From: DASTSN01 sp035760665
Lineage (GTDB): Bacteria; Bacteroidota; Bacteroidia; Chitinophagales; Chitinophagaceae
DNA: 64,000 nt
Assembly: GCA_035760665.1 (NCBI GenBank)
Contig: DASTSN010000031.1
Span: 1-64,000 of the forward strand
Direction: 5' to 3'
The position numbers and the translations under genes are program-made. Within the stretch, counting starts at the first letter, position 1. The number at the start of each line of letters is the position of its first letter. Below the pieces are notes generated by a model, which saw nothing but the letters and a program-made list of their open reading frames with translations, was not told the DNA's origin and did no database searches. Shown piece by piece: positions 15,387-24,432 of the stretch.

Positions 15387-17855
15387 ATGGATTACATTGG
15401 TGAGCATTTAATGCCCGGCCAGTTCGGCCACTTTTTTATCGTGCTTTCTCTTGTGGCTTCCTTTATAGCCACATTTGCCTATTTCAAATCAGCAAATGCT
15501 AAAACAGATGCAGACAAGGAAAGCTGGAAACGCCTGGCAAGAGGTGCTTTTTTTGCCGATGTCATTGGCGTATTTGCCACCATTGTACTTTTAATTTATA
15601 TCAATTTTAATCACCTTTTTGAATATAAATATGCCTGGCAGCACAGCAGCCTTTCGCTGGAAGCCAAATACTTGCTCGCCTGTGTATGGGAAGGGCAGGA
15701 GGGTAGCTTTTTGTTGTGGACCTTCTGGCATTGCATGCTGGGACTTTTCCTCATCCGCGGCAGTAAGCAGTGGGAGGCGCCGGTGATGACAGTGATCAGC
15801 TTTGCCCAGTTTGCATTGGCCACCATGATCATTGGTTTTTACTTTTTTGGGGAGCGTATTGGTTCCAATCCTTTTGTACTGCTAAGAAATGAATCGGCAG
15901 GCCCAATTTTTTCCAGGCCGGATTACCTGACATTTATCAAGGACGGCAACGACCTGAACCCTTTGTTGCAAAATTACTGGATGGTTATTCACCCGCCCGT
16001 GTTATTCCTGGGTTTTGCCTCCACGATTGTGCCTTTTGCCTTTGCCTTTGCCGGATTATGGAAAAACAAACTGGGCGACTGGACTAAACCTGCGTTGCCC
16101 TGGGCTTTGTTTTCTGCAGCCGTGCTGGGATTAGGTGTTATGATGGGGGGAATGTGGGCGTATGAATCACTCACTTTTGGCGGTTACTGGGCATGGGATC
16201 CTGTGGAGAATGCTTCCATGGTGCCCTGGCTTACCCTGGTGGCCGGTATCCATACCTTGCTGATATACAAGCATACCGGTCGTGCCTTGAAAGCCACTTA
16301 CTTGTTTTTTATCTTTTGCTTCGGGCTGGTTTTGTATTCTACGTTTTTAACGCGTACCGGCATTCTCGGCGATACCTCGGTGCATGCCTTTACCGGCGAG
16401 GGGAATTCACTTTTTTATCATCTGATTATCCTCATGATTGTATTCCTTGTGCCGGCATTTGTTTTGTTTTTCCGGAACTACAAAAATATCCCCACAGTAC
16501 AGCAAGAAGAAAGCACATCCTCAAGAGAGTTCTGGATGTTTATTGGTTCGCTGGTGCTCTTTCTTGCCGGCCTTGTCATCATTGGCAAAACTTCAGTACC
16601 TGTTGTGAACAAAATGTTTGGCACCAATATCGCAGCACCGGAGGATGTGGAATTTGCTTACAACCGTGTGCAGATTTTTGTAGCGATCGTAGTGGGGGCG
16701 TTAACAGCCATTACCCAGTACCTGAAATACAGACAAACAGCGCCCGGGTTTTTCCGTAAAAAAATTTTAGCGCCAACCATCGTTTCCATCGTACTGGCAT
16801 CGCTAATCCTGGCATTTGGAAATATTAATTACGACAAACACGGGGCAGGCTTTTTGGCGGCTATCTGGCTGGCGGTTGTCAGCAGCGTGTATGCAGCCGT
16901 GGCAAACCTGTCGTATATCTGGATTGGGATGAAAGGGAAACTGAAGCTCTCAGGCGGTTCCATCACCCACCTTGGCTTTGCGCTGATGCTGATTGGGATT
17001 TTGATTTCTTCTTCCAAAAAAGAAATTTTATCCTATAATACCAGCGGTATCTTTTTCAACTTTGGCGAGGGCAGTAAAGAAAATCCCGGTGAAAACCTCA
17101 CGCTGATCAAAGGTGTGCCGATGGATATGGGGAAATACATGGTAACCTATGTGAGTGATTCTGCTAATCCCAAAAAGCCACTCTGGTATTATAAAATACA
17201 CTTCAAAAGTAAAGACGGTAAAGAAGAGTTCAACCTGATGCCCAATGCCTTTGTAAATTACAAAGGGAATGAAGGCCTGATGGCGAACCCCGATTCCAAA
17301 CATTACTGGGATCATGATGTGTTTACATATATCACTTCTTTACCTGACCCGGAAAAAAACAAGGATACTGCACAGTTCAAAGAAAGGCCGGCATCGGTTG
17401 GCGATACCATTTTTTATTCCAAAGGGTTTATGGTGCTGGAAAGAATCAGTTCCCGGGATGACTTGCCCACTGATATTTTTGACCCGGGAGATGCTGTTTA
17501 TGATGCTAGGGTGAAAATATTTTCAAAGAATAATACCAGTTATACAGCAGAACCAAAGTTGGCATTTACAAAAGGAACCTATCTCCCCATTCCCGATACG
17601 GTGGCTGCTGAAAGCCTCGTGCTTCAACTGAATAAAGTGGATGGTCAAAAAGCTGAACTGGGTGTGAAAGAATCCACTTCGGTAATGGATTATGTCACGC
17701 TAAAGGCGTATAAATTCCCCTTTATCAGGGTGTTATGGCTGGGTGTCATCGTCATGGTTGCCGGTTTCCTGGTCAGCGTTATGCGCCGTAACGAGCTAAA
17801 CCGTCTCAACAGGCAGGCAGAAAATTTAGATTTTTCTAAACAGCAAAACACGTAG
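15387..17855 (+). CDS. ccmF: heme lyase CcmF (cytochrome c-type biogenesis)
   Basis: An 822-residue polytopic membrane protein. The tryptophan-rich WWD motif is WAWDPVENA at 268-276. His202 in the segment VIHPPVLFLGF is a likely heme ligand, and a second set of membrane segments lies at about 400-550. Toward the end is a large periplasmic domain, then a last membrane helix near 790-812. It ligates heme delivered by CcmE to apocytochrome c. It is directly downstream of ccmE in one operon. CcmA, CcmB and CcmC are not in the window. Confidence 0.94.
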   Translation: MDYIGEHLMPGQFGHFFIVLSLVASFIATFAYFKSANAKTDADKESWKRLARGAFFADVIGVFATIVLLIYINFNHLFEYKYAWQHSSLSLEAKYLLACVWEGQEGSFLLWTFWHCMLGLFLIRGSKQWEAPVMTVISFAQFALATMIIGFYFFGERIGSNPFVLLRNESAGPIFSRPDYLTFIKDGNDLNPLLQNYWMVIHPPVLFLGFASTIVPFAFAFAGLWKNKLGDWTKPALPWALFSAAVLGLGVMMGGMWAYESLTFGGYWAWDPVENASMVPWLTLVAGIHTLLIYKHTGRALKATYLFFIFCFGLVLYSTFLTRTGILGDTSVHAFTGEGNSLFYHLIILMIVFLVPAFVLFFRNYKNIPTVQQEESTSSREFWMFIGSLVLFLAGLVIIGKTSVPVVNKMFGTNIAAPEDVEFAYNRVQIFVAIVVGALTAITQYLKYRQTAPGFFRKKILAPTIVSIVLASLILAFGNINYDKHGAGFLAAIWLAVVSSVYAAVANLSYIWIGMKGKLKLSGGSITHLGFALMLIGILISSSKKEILSYNTSGIFFNFGEGSKENPGENLTLIKGVPMDMGKYMVTYVSDSANPKKPLWYYKIHFKSKDGKEEFNLMPNAFVNYKGNEGLMANPDSKHYWDHDVFTYITSLPDPEKNKDTAQFKERPASVGDTIFYSKGFMVLERISSRDDLPTDIFDPGDAVYDARVKIFSKNNTSYTAEPKLAFTKGTYLPIPDTVAAESLVLQLNKVDGQKAELGVKESTSVMDYVTLKAYKFPFIRVLWLGVIVMVAGFLVSVMRRNELNRLNRQAENLDFSKQQNT

Positions 17856-17909
17856 TTTCACTGTCCTGGTTTTAAAATCATTTTGCTTTTTTGTAGTTTT
17901 AAGAAACCT

Positions 17910-18617
17910 ATGTCAAGGGCTGTGTTGCGATACCGTTCCCTTTTGGTGATGCTGGTAATTGCCGGATTGCTGGCAGTACAAGGCGCTCATTCCCAAGCAC
18001 AGCAGCCCGATACTTCTGCGGCAACTTTTCCACTCAATCCACCACCGTTATCAGAACGTGCAAAAAAATGGGGGCCAGATGATACGATCATTGTTTCCGC
18101 CATTTGGTACCAAGGAGAACTGATGCCTTATAAAGAACTCGAGATGGCCTGGGTGTCTAATAAACCCGAAAAATGGCTGGCCCGCTACCGGGAGGAATGG
18201 ACAAGACTGCGCAATGCCGTGTACGTTACCTATCCGTATGCCCGAACAGCCGGTTACCTGCTCAATGATATGAATGCACACATGGTTTCCATGACATCGA
18301 ACCGGGAGCGAAAGAACTACATTAAATCCCGCGAAAAAGAACTGAAAGCACAATTTGCCGACCCCTTGTCGAATCTTTCTATTTACCAGGGAAAAATTTT
18401 AATGAAACTGATCAACCGCCAGACCGGAAACAACTGTTATGATATCATCAAGGAATACCGGGGTGGATTCACCGCCAGGTTTTATCAAACCGTGGCTTTT
18501 TTCTTTGGAAGCAGTCTGAAACAGGCCTGGGACCTGCACGATAAAACCGACCGCCAGATTGAAAATATTGTAAAAGAAATTGATGGTGTGTGGTACAATA
18601 ATCCATACCGGAAATGA
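17910..18617 (+). CDS. DUF4294-family exported protein
   Basis: A 235-residue protein with an N-terminal signal peptide (RSLLVMLVIAGLLAVQGAHSQA). The body matches what I know as DUF4294, a family found in Bacteroidota, with conserved VSAIWYQGELMPYKELEMAWV and an Arg/Lys-rich helical segment. The end contains NCYDIIKEYRGGFTARFYQTVAFFFG, a segment typical of the family. Function is unknown. ATG 17910 (MSRAVLRYRS) is preferred over 17883. It follows ccmF by about 55 bases on the same strand. Confidence 0.8.
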   Translation: MSRAVLRYRSLLVMLVIAGLLAVQGAHSQAQQPDTSAATFPLNPPPLSERAKKWGPDDTIIVSAIWYQGELMPYKELEMAWVSNKPEKWLARYREEWTRLRNAVYVTYPYARTAGYLLNDMNAHMVSMTSNRERKNYIKSREKELKAQFADPLSNLSIYQGKILMKLINRQTGNNCYDIIKEYRGGFTARFYQTVAFFFGSSLKQAWDLHDKTDRQIENIVKEIDGVWYNNPYRK

Positions 18618-18677
18618 CAGTTTTCGCGGTGTACGAACTGCAAGACCGGTTATCATCCCACTCTCGGAACAATGCAA

Positions 18678-18685
18678 TACCTTTG
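18678..18685 (+). promoter_or_regulatory. -7 element TACCTTTG for bshB1
   Basis: A perfect TAnnTTTG match 46 bases before the bshB1 ATG. The start of transcription should fall near the first copy of a 20-bp tandem duplication. Confidence 0.6.
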
Positions 18686-18691
18686 CACATT

Positions 18692-18731
18692 ATTTTTAAC
18701 TGAAGAACGCAATTTTTAACTGAAGAACGCA
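18692..18731 (+). repeat. perfect 20-bp tandem duplication in the bshB1 leader
   Basis: ATTTTTAACTGAAGAACGCA occurs at 18692-18711 and again at 18712-18731, directly abutting the ATG at 18732. The second copy replaces what would otherwise be the ribosome binding region. Confidence 0.95.
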
Positions 18732-19478
18732 ATGAACCAAATGAAACTGGATATACTGGCCATTGGTGTGCACCCGGACGATGTGGAACTGGGCTGTTCG
18801 GGTACATTAATCAGCGAAATCAAACGAGGCAAAAAAGCAGGCATTATTGATCTTACGCAGGGCGAACTGGGAACAAGAGGCACCATTGAAACACGTTACG
18901 AGGAGGCTTCCCGTGCAGCGATGATCATGGGAGTGCAGGTGAGGGAAAATTTAAAAATGCGTGATGGTTTTTTCAGTAACGATGAAGAACATCAGCGCCA
19001 GCTTATTGCGGCTATACGCAAGTATCAGCCGGAAATTGTCATTGGCAATGTGCTCAGCGATCGCCATCCCGATCATGGCAGAGCCGGCCACCTTATCAGC
19101 GACGCTTGTTTTTTGTCCGGCCTGGCAAAAATTGAAACCCGGAATGAAAACGGTAACCTGCAACCGAAGTGGCGCCCGAAATATTTTTTGCAATACCTGC
19201 AGGACTGGTACCACGAGCCTGATATACTCGTAGATATCAGCGATGTGTTCGAGCAGCGCATGCAAGCCATCGAGGCCTACAGCACCCAGTTTTATACCGG
19301 CGCAGAAAGTAGCGAAGGACCACAAACGTATATTTCCACACCTGATTTCCTCGATAGTGTGATTGCACGGGCACGAATGCTGGGTAAACGAATTGGCGTG
19401 AAATATGCTGAAGGATTTTTGTCAGAGAAAAAGATTGGTATCAAAAACCTGGATGCCCTGGTTCTCAACGAAACATAA
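18732..19478 (+). CDS. bshB1: bacillithiol biosynthesis deacetylase BshB1
   Basis: A zinc-dependent LmbE/PIG-L family deacetylase that removes acetyl from N-acetylglucosaminyl malate in bacillithiol synthesis. The metal-binding motif HPDDVELGCSGT (His14, Asp16, Asp17) and the downstream SDRHPDHGRAGHLISDA are both present. Residues GTRGTIETRYEEASRAA and the closing RAMLGKRIGVKYAEGF are typical of BshB1. The 248-residue length fits. ATG 18741 is an alternative start. Its promoter is at 18678. Confidence 0.92.
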   Translation: MNQMKLDILAIGVHPDDVELGCSGTLISEIKRGKKAGIIDLTQGELGTRGTIETRYEEASRAAMIMGVQVRENLKMRDGFFSNDEEHQRQLIAAIRKYQPEIVIGNVLSDRHPDHGRAGHLISDACFLSGLAKIETRNENGNLQPKWRPKYFLQYLQDWYHEPDILVDISDVFEQRMQAIEAYSTQFYTGAESSEGPQTYISTPDFLDSVIARARMLGKRIGVKYAEGFLSEKKIGIKNLDALVLNET

Positions 19479-19583
19479 TTGGTTTAAGTATAATACAAAT
19501 TGTATACACATAACCTCTTGTTGTTTATTTAATTCTTAACGGAAATCAGCTTTTTGATTCATTGTTTTATTGATAAGAAAGGT

Positions 19584-19591
19584 TACCTTTG
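19584..19591 (+). promoter_or_regulatory. -7 element TACCTTTG for the desaturase gene
   Basis: A perfect TAnnTTTG match 29 bases before ATG 19621. An imperfect palindrome ATACAAATTGTAT at 19493-19505 lies further upstream. Confidence 0.6.
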
Positions 19592-19620
19592 CTTATTGTT
19601 TTTGTATTAATTGTTATTGA

Positions 19621-20688
19621 ATGTCTGTTCCAAAGTTTACAAGTATTCCTCACTCTTTTCACAGCGAACTGAAAAAAAGGATTAGCGATTATTTTGAAGA
19701 AGTCGGTCACTCCACAACCGGCAATTACAAATTGTTTATGAAGGCTGTAATTTTAATGGTAGCCTTTGCGTTTATCTATATTCACCTGGTGTTTTTTACG
19801 CCTTCCACCTGGTGGGCCATACCTGAATGTGTGCTCCTGGGGGGCTTGGTGTCAGCCATCGGTTTTAATGTCATGCACGACGGTGCCCACGGCAGTTTCA
19901 GTAAATACAGGTGGGTTAACCAGTTTGCCGCTTTCTCCCTGAATTTCCTGGGCGGTAACAGCTTTATGTGGAATATGAAGCACAATGTTATTCATCATGC
20001 ATACACCAATGTTGATGGGGTGGATGATGATCTTGATGCAAGACCCTTTTTGCGCCTTTGCGAAACGCAAAAATTTCATAAACTCTACCGTTATCAGCAC
20101 CTGTATTTTTGGGTAGCGTATTCGCTGCTGTATTTGTATTGGGTGTTTGTTTCGGATTACAAAAAGTATTTCCTGCGCCGTATTGGCCCTGTGCCACTAA
20201 AAAAAATGCATGTGAGTGATCATCTCTCGTTTTGGGGTTTTAAACTGCTTCATGCATTTTTATTTATTGCATTGCCAATCTACCGTGTTGGTTTTGTTGA
20301 CTGGCTGGTGGGTTTCCTGGTATGTTGCCTGGTTGCCGGCCTGGTGCTGAGCCTTGTTTTTCAACTGGCTCATACGGTAGAACATACTTCGTTCCCTGTT
20401 CCTGATGCCGCAACCGGCAAAATGGAAGATGAATGGGCTATTCACCAGTTAAAGACAACAGCCAATTTTGCCACAAAAAATAAATTGGTGAGCTGGCTGG
20501 TAGGTGGCTTGAATTTCCAGATAGAACATCACCTGTTTCCTAAAATATCACATATACATTATCCTGCCATCAGCAAAATCATCCGGCAGGCCTGCCAGGA
20601 ATATGGAATCGTTTACATCGAATATAAACGGGTGCATCATGCCGTTGCTTCGCATGTGGCGTTTCTGAAGCAAATGGGGCGGTATTAA
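19621..20688 (+). CDS. membrane fatty acid desaturase (acyl-CoA delta-type)
   Basis: A 355-residue integral membrane di-iron desaturase. The three histidine boxes are HDGAH (86-90), HNVIHH (121-126) and QIEHH (300-304). The glutamine in the third box is typical of front-end (delta-5/6-type) and linoleoyl-CoA desaturase-like enzymes, although no cytochrome b5 domain is fused. Several hydrophobic segments lie between boxes two and three. It likely introduces double bonds into membrane lipid acyl chains. Single gene with its own promoter. Confidence 0.9.
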   Translation: MSVPKFTSIPHSFHSELKKRISDYFEEVGHSTTGNYKLFMKAVILMVAFAFIYIHLVFFTPSTWWAIPECVLLGGLVSAIGFNVMHDGAHGSFSKYRWVNQFAAFSLNFLGGNSFMWNMKHNVIHHAYTNVDGVDDDLDARPFLRLCETQKFHKLYRYQHLYFWVAYSLLYLYWVFVSDYKKYFLRRIGPVPLKKMHVSDHLSFWGFKLLHAFLFIALPIYRVGFVDWLVGFLVCCLVAGLVLSLVFQLAHTVEHTSFPVPDAATGKMEDEWAIHQLKTTANFATKNKLVSWLVGGLNFQIEHHLFPKISHIHYPAISKIIRQACQEYGIVYIEYKRVHHAVASHVAFLKQMGRY

Positions 20689-20755
20689 CCTGTTATCGGC
20701 TGGTCAAAATAAAATGCAAGGAACAAGCAACGGTTCCTGAATGCGCAGTATCAGC

Positions 20756-20763
20756 TATTTTTG
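20756..20763 (+). promoter_or_regulatory. -7 element TATTTTTG for aguB-aguA
   Basis: A perfect TAnnTTTG match 20 bases before the aguB start. It likely drives both agu genes. Confidence 0.55.
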
Positions 20764-20783
20764 CAATTCCTAAAATATTAGCT

Positions 20784-21662
20784 ATGTCCAAAGTAACGGT
20801 TGGTCTGGTACAAATGAGCTGCTGCGCAGATAAAAAAGCCAATTTGGAAAAGGCTGTAGTGAAAATCAAAGAGGCGGCACAGCAGGGAGCACAAATTATT
20901 TGCCTCCAGGAGCTTTTCACGTCGCTCTATTTCTGTGACGTGGAAGACTATGCGAATTTTAGCCTGGCAGAATCAATCCCGGGTCCTTCCACGGAACGGT
21001 TATGTGCCGTTGCCAAAGAAACTGGTGCTGTTGTCATAGCCTCTTTATTTGAAAAAAGAACGCAGGGAATCTATCACAATACAACGGCAGTGATTGATGC
21101 AGACGGGACCTATTTGGGCAAATACCGGAAAATGCATATTCCTGATGACCCGGCCTATTATGAAAAATTTTATTTCACGCCAGGCGATTTGGGCTATAAA
21201 GTGTTTAAAACCAAATTTGCAACCATCGGTGTGTTGATCTGCTGGGATCAGTGGTACCCCGAGGCCGCCAGGATCACATCGCTGATGGGCGCCGAGATTT
21301 TATTCTATCCTACTGCGATTGGCTGGGCCACCACCCAGGACGAAGCTACCAACGAAGAACAGTATAATGCCTGGCAAACGATTCAGCGCAGTCATGCCGT
21401 CGCCAACGGGGTGCATGTTGTAAGTGTCAACCGTGTAGGCTTTGAGCAAAATGGGGCTATGAAATTCTGGGGCGGTTCCTTTATCGCGAACCCTTTTGGT
21501 TCAATACTGGCAAAAGCATCGCACGACAGGGAAGAAGTGATTGTGCTGGAAATTGATACGGCAATGACGGATCGTTACCGTACGCACTGGCCATTCATGC
21601 GCGACAGGCGTATTGATTCTTATCAACCCATTACCAAACGATTTATCGACGAAGCCAACTAA
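20784..21662 (+). CDS. aguB: N-carbamoylputrescine amidohydrolase
   Basis: This nitrilase-superfamily enzyme hydrolyses N-carbamoylputrescine to putrescine, carbon dioxide and ammonia. The Glu-Lys-Cys triad is Glu43 in CLQELFTS, Lys116 in GKYRKMHIPD and Cys153 in LICWDQWYPEAAR. The 292-residue length and the tail with RTHWPFMRDRRIDSY are typical. Its stop codon overlaps the start of aguA by one base (TAATG), so the two are cotranscribed and probably coupled in translation. Confidence 0.95.
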   Translation: MSKVTVGLVQMSCCADKKANLEKAVVKIKEAAQQGAQIICLQELFTSLYFCDVEDYANFSLAESIPGPSTERLCAVAKETGAVVIASLFEKRTQGIYHNTTAVIDADGTYLGKYRKMHIPDDPAYYEKFYFTPGDLGYKVFKTKFATIGVLICWDQWYPEAARITSLMGAEILFYPTAIGWATTQDEATNEEQYNAWQTIQRSHAVANGVHVVSVNRVGFEQNGAMKFWGGSFIANPFGSILAKASHDREEVIVLEIDTAMTDRYRTHWPFMRDRRIDSYQPITKRFIDEAN

Positions 21663-22711
21663 TGAATTCAGCACAAACACCCCGCGAACTGGGCTACCAT
21701 TTTCCCGCCGAGTTTGCCCGGCATGAGGCTACCTGGCTCAGCTGGCCCCATAAAGAGGCTTCCTGGCCCGGTAAAATCAATACCATTTTTCCACGCTACA
21801 GCGAATTTGTCAGCGTGCTGACGCGTGGTGAAAAGGTACGGATCAACGTGCAAGACGAAGCCATGAAGGCATTGGCTACTGATTTTTTGCTGCAGGCAAA
21901 GGCAGATCTCTCAAACGTGGAGTTTTTCTTTCATCCAACGAATGATGCATGGTGCCGGGATCATGGCCCCGCGTTTTTGATTAACCCATCCGCTTCGCAA
22001 AAGAAAGTAATCGTTGACTGGAACTATAATGCCTGGGGCAATAAATACCCGCCTTATGACCTGGATGATGTGATCCCTACATTGATTGCCCGGCATTTTG
22101 CGCTGCCTGTTTTCTACCCCGGTATCGTGATGGAAGGTGGCTCCGTGGAATTTAATGGTAAAGGCACCTTGCTTACTTCCACTGCCTGCCTGCTGAACCC
22201 TAACCGGAACCCGAACCTGAACCAGGAGCAGATTGAAACCTGTTTGCGTGATTACTACGGTGTTGAGCAAATCCTTTGGGTGGATGAAGGCATCATTGGC
22301 GATGATACCGACGGGCATATTGACGACACGGTTCGCTTTGTAAACGAAGATACCGTGCTGACCGTGGTGGAGGAAAACAGGAGTGATGAAAATTATGCAT
22401 TACTACAGCACAATCTGCGCCAGTTAAAACAAATGCGGCTGCTGAATGGAAAACAGCTCAATATCGCCGAACTGCCCATGCCCGATCCCGTTATTTGGGA
22501 AGACCAGCGGCTGCCGGCTTCGTATGCTAATTTTTATATTGCTAATGAAGCAGTGATTGTACCTACCTACCGTTGCAGCAAGGATGAAATAGCGCTGGAC
22601 CTGATTCAACAGTGTTTTCCGGGCAGGCAGGTTGTGGGTATTGATTCCACGGATATTATCTGGGGGCTGGGTAGCTTTCACTGCCTCAGCCAGCAGGAAC
22701 CATCGGTATAG
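21662..22711 (+). CDS. aguA: agmatine deiminase
   Basis: Agmatine deiminase makes N-carbamoylputrescine and ammonia from agmatine. The 349-residue protein shows WCRDHGPAFL, EGGSVEFNGKGTLL and DGHIDDTVRFV, motifs of the guanidino-group modifying fold. The catalytic Cys341 is in GLGSFHCLSQQEP at the C-terminus. With aguB it completes the agmatine-to-putrescine route. The arginine decarboxylase needed to supply agmatine is not in the window. Confidence 0.95.
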   Translation: MNSAQTPRELGYHFPAEFARHEATWLSWPHKEASWPGKINTIFPRYSEFVSVLTRGEKVRINVQDEAMKALATDFLLQAKADLSNVEFFFHPTNDAWCRDHGPAFLINPSASQKKVIVDWNYNAWGNKYPPYDLDDVIPTLIARHFALPVFYPGIVMEGGSVEFNGKGTLLTSTACLLNPNRNPNLNQEQIETCLRDYYGVEQILWVDEGIIGDDTDGHIDDTVRFVNEDTVLTVVEENRSDENYALLQHNLRQLKQMRLLNGKQLNIAELPMPDPVIWEDQRLPASYANFYIANEAVIVPTYRCSKDEIALDLIQQCFPGRQVVGIDSTDIIWGLGSFHCLSQQEPSV

Positions 22712-22815
22712 AAAATCAATGATTTACAAAAAACACCGGTTTCCAGCAGCGCATTTTCCCCCAAATACCCGCTCGTTTATCACAATTTTATTGCAGCAAA
22801 ATCGTTCAATATTCC

Positions 22816-22834
22816 GAACCCGGTAGGCGGGTTC
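22816..22834 (+). promoter_or_regulatory. stem-loop before a small ORF
   Basis: GAACCCG at 22816-22822 pairs exactly with CGGGTTC at 22828-22834 around a 5-base loop. There is no uridine tract, so a terminator is unlikely. It lies 23 bases before ATG 22858. Confidence 0.35.
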
Positions 22835-22857
22835 CCGCAACCCAATATCCTGACGCT

Positions 22858-23112
22858 ATGAACCACCACCAGTACTTCGACGACCAGCGCTATATTGCTG
22901 AGCAGTTTTTATTTATCGACAATCATGTGAACCAACTGTCCCAGCTGGCGATGCACAAGATTAACTCCCTGAAACTTTCCTCCATTCATGCGGCTTTCTG
23001 TTACAACCGGGAAGAGCTGTACGACCTGGTAAAAAAATCCCTGCTCAATTTTGTACCAGCCGTATCCATATTGAAGGACGAAGGCTTTTTTGACAGCAGC
23101 CTGCAGAACTAA
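22858..23112 (+). CDS. small hypothetical protein
   Basis: An 84-residue cytosolic protein starting MNHHQYFDDQRYIAEQF. It is helix-rich in appearance, with a hydrophobic centre (KLSSIHAAFCYNREELYDLVKKSL). No signal peptide, membrane segment or known motif is seen. It is preceded by a short GC-rich stem-loop and has free flanks between aguA and the acyl-CoA dehydrogenase gene. Codon use looks like its neighbours, which favours a real gene. Confidence 0.5.
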   Translation: MNHHQYFDDQRYIAEQFLFIDNHVNQLSQLAMHKINSLKLSSIHAAFCYNREELYDLVKKSLLNFVPAVSILKDEGFFDSSLQN

Positions 23113-23199
23113 TCTGGAAATAAATACGTGCCTGTTTTAGGGGACATGGAAAAGCTTTCATAAAAACGAACAATTGTTATTTTAAAAAACGTTTGCCCT

Positions 23200-23207
23200 T
23201 ATCTTTG
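23200..23207 (+). promoter_or_regulatory. -7 element TATCTTTG for the acyl-CoA dehydrogenase gene
   Basis: A perfect TAnnTTTG match 39 bases before ATG 23247, with a TTG 23 bases further upstream. Confidence 0.6.
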
Positions 23208-23246
23208 CGGCTTCTGTTACTAAGATAACTAAACCGATACAGCCGT

Positions 23247-24401
23247 ATGCTTTTTCAATTGAATGAAGAACAGGAAATGATCCGCAAAGCCGCCCGTGAC
23301 TTTGCAAAAAACGAATGCCTGCCCGGTGTGATTGAACGGGATGAAAAACAGCAGTTTCCCCGCGAACAAATACTGAAGCTTGCCGACCTCGGTTTCCTGG
23401 GTATGATGGTAAAACCGGAATATGGTGGCGCCGGCATGGATACTATCAGCTATGTGCTGGCAATGGAAGAAATTTCAAAGATTGATGCCAGTGTGAGTGT
23501 GTGCATGAGCGTTAATAACAGCCTGGTCTGTTACGGCCTGCAGGAGTTTGGGACAGAAGAACAGAAGCAAAAATACCTTGTGCCGCTGGCGCAGGGCAAA
23601 AAGGATGGCGAACTCTATATTGGTGCCTTCCTGCTCAGTGAGCCGGAAGCCGGCAGCGATGCCACCTCGCAACGTACCACTGCCGAAGATAAAGGTGATT
23701 ATTACCTGCTTAATGGTACCAAAAACTGGATCACCAATGGTGGTTCCGCTTCTGTGTATTTGGTAATGGCACAAACCGACCCCGCAAAAGGCTCCAAAGG
23801 CATCAATACATTTATCGTAGAAAAAAACTGGCCCGGGGTGGTGGTGGGCGCAAAAGAAAACAAGCTCGGCATCCGCGGCAGCGATACGCACAGCATTTTA
23901 TTTAACGATGTTAAAGTGCCGAAAGAAAACCGTATCGGGCCTGATGGCTTCGGGTTTAAATTTGCTATGAAGACGCTGGCCGGCGGCCGTATCGGTATTG
24001 CAGCCCAGGCCTTGGGAATTGCCGCCGGTGCTTATGAACTGGCCCTGCAATATGCCAAAACCCGCAAAGCCTTCGGTACAGAAATTATGAATCACCAGGC
24101 TATCGCCTTTAAACTGGCCGATATGGCCACCCGCATCGAAGCAGCCCGCCTGCTATGCCTCAAAGCTGCCTGGGAAAAAGACCAGGAACAGGATTATACC
24201 ATCAGCTCATCCATGGCGAAAGTCTATGCCAGTGAAACGGCGATGTGGACCACAACCGAAGCCGTGCAAATACATGGCGGGTATGGTTTTGTAAAAGAAT
24301 ACCATGTGGAACGCCTGATGCGGGATGCCAAGATCACCCAGATCTATGAAGGCACCAGCGAAGTGCAGCGCATTGTTATCAGCCGGGGCATCATAAAATA
24401 A
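23247..24401 (+). CDS. acyl-CoA dehydrogenase
   Basis: A 384-residue FAD enzyme that oxidises acyl-CoA to the trans-2-enoyl form in fatty acid or branched amino acid degradation. The signatures GAFLLSEPEAGSDA (substrate binding) and QIHGGYGFVKEYHVERLMRDAKITQIYEGTSEVQR are present. The catalytic Glu is in the YEGTSE segment near residue 370. It resembles the short-chain (butyryl) type. No electron transfer flavoprotein genes are adjacent. Confidence 0.94.
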   Translation: MLFQLNEEQEMIRKAARDFAKNECLPGVIERDEKQQFPREQILKLADLGFLGMMVKPEYGGAGMDTISYVLAMEEISKIDASVSVCMSVNNSLVCYGLQEFGTEEQKQKYLVPLAQGKKDGELYIGAFLLSEPEAGSDATSQRTTAEDKGDYYLLNGTKNWITNGGSASVYLVMAQTDPAKGSKGINTFIVEKNWPGVVVGAKENKLGIRGSDTHSILFNDVKVPKENRIGPDGFGFKFAMKTLAGGRIGIAAQALGIAAGAYELALQYAKTRKAFGTEIMNHQAIAFKLADMATRIEAARLLCLKAAWEKDQEQDYTISSSMAKVYASETAMWTTTEAVQIHGGYGFVKEYHVERLMRDAKITQIYEGTSEVQRIVISRGIIK

Positions 24402-24420
24402 TCTGCTCAATTTTGTAATG

Positions 24421-24428
24421 TAATTTTG
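24421..24428 (+). promoter_or_regulatory. -7 element TAATTTTG almost abutting the yggS start
   Basis: A perfect TAnnTTTG match ends 4 bases before ATG 24433. If used, the transcript would start at or within the start codon, so the message would be leaderless. Confidence 0.5.
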
Positions 24429-24432
24429 CAGC

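Noticed and set aside
16193..16759. 188-codon open frame on the plus strand in another frame
   Set aside because: It is a shadow of ccmF, whose motifs are intact in the proper frame.
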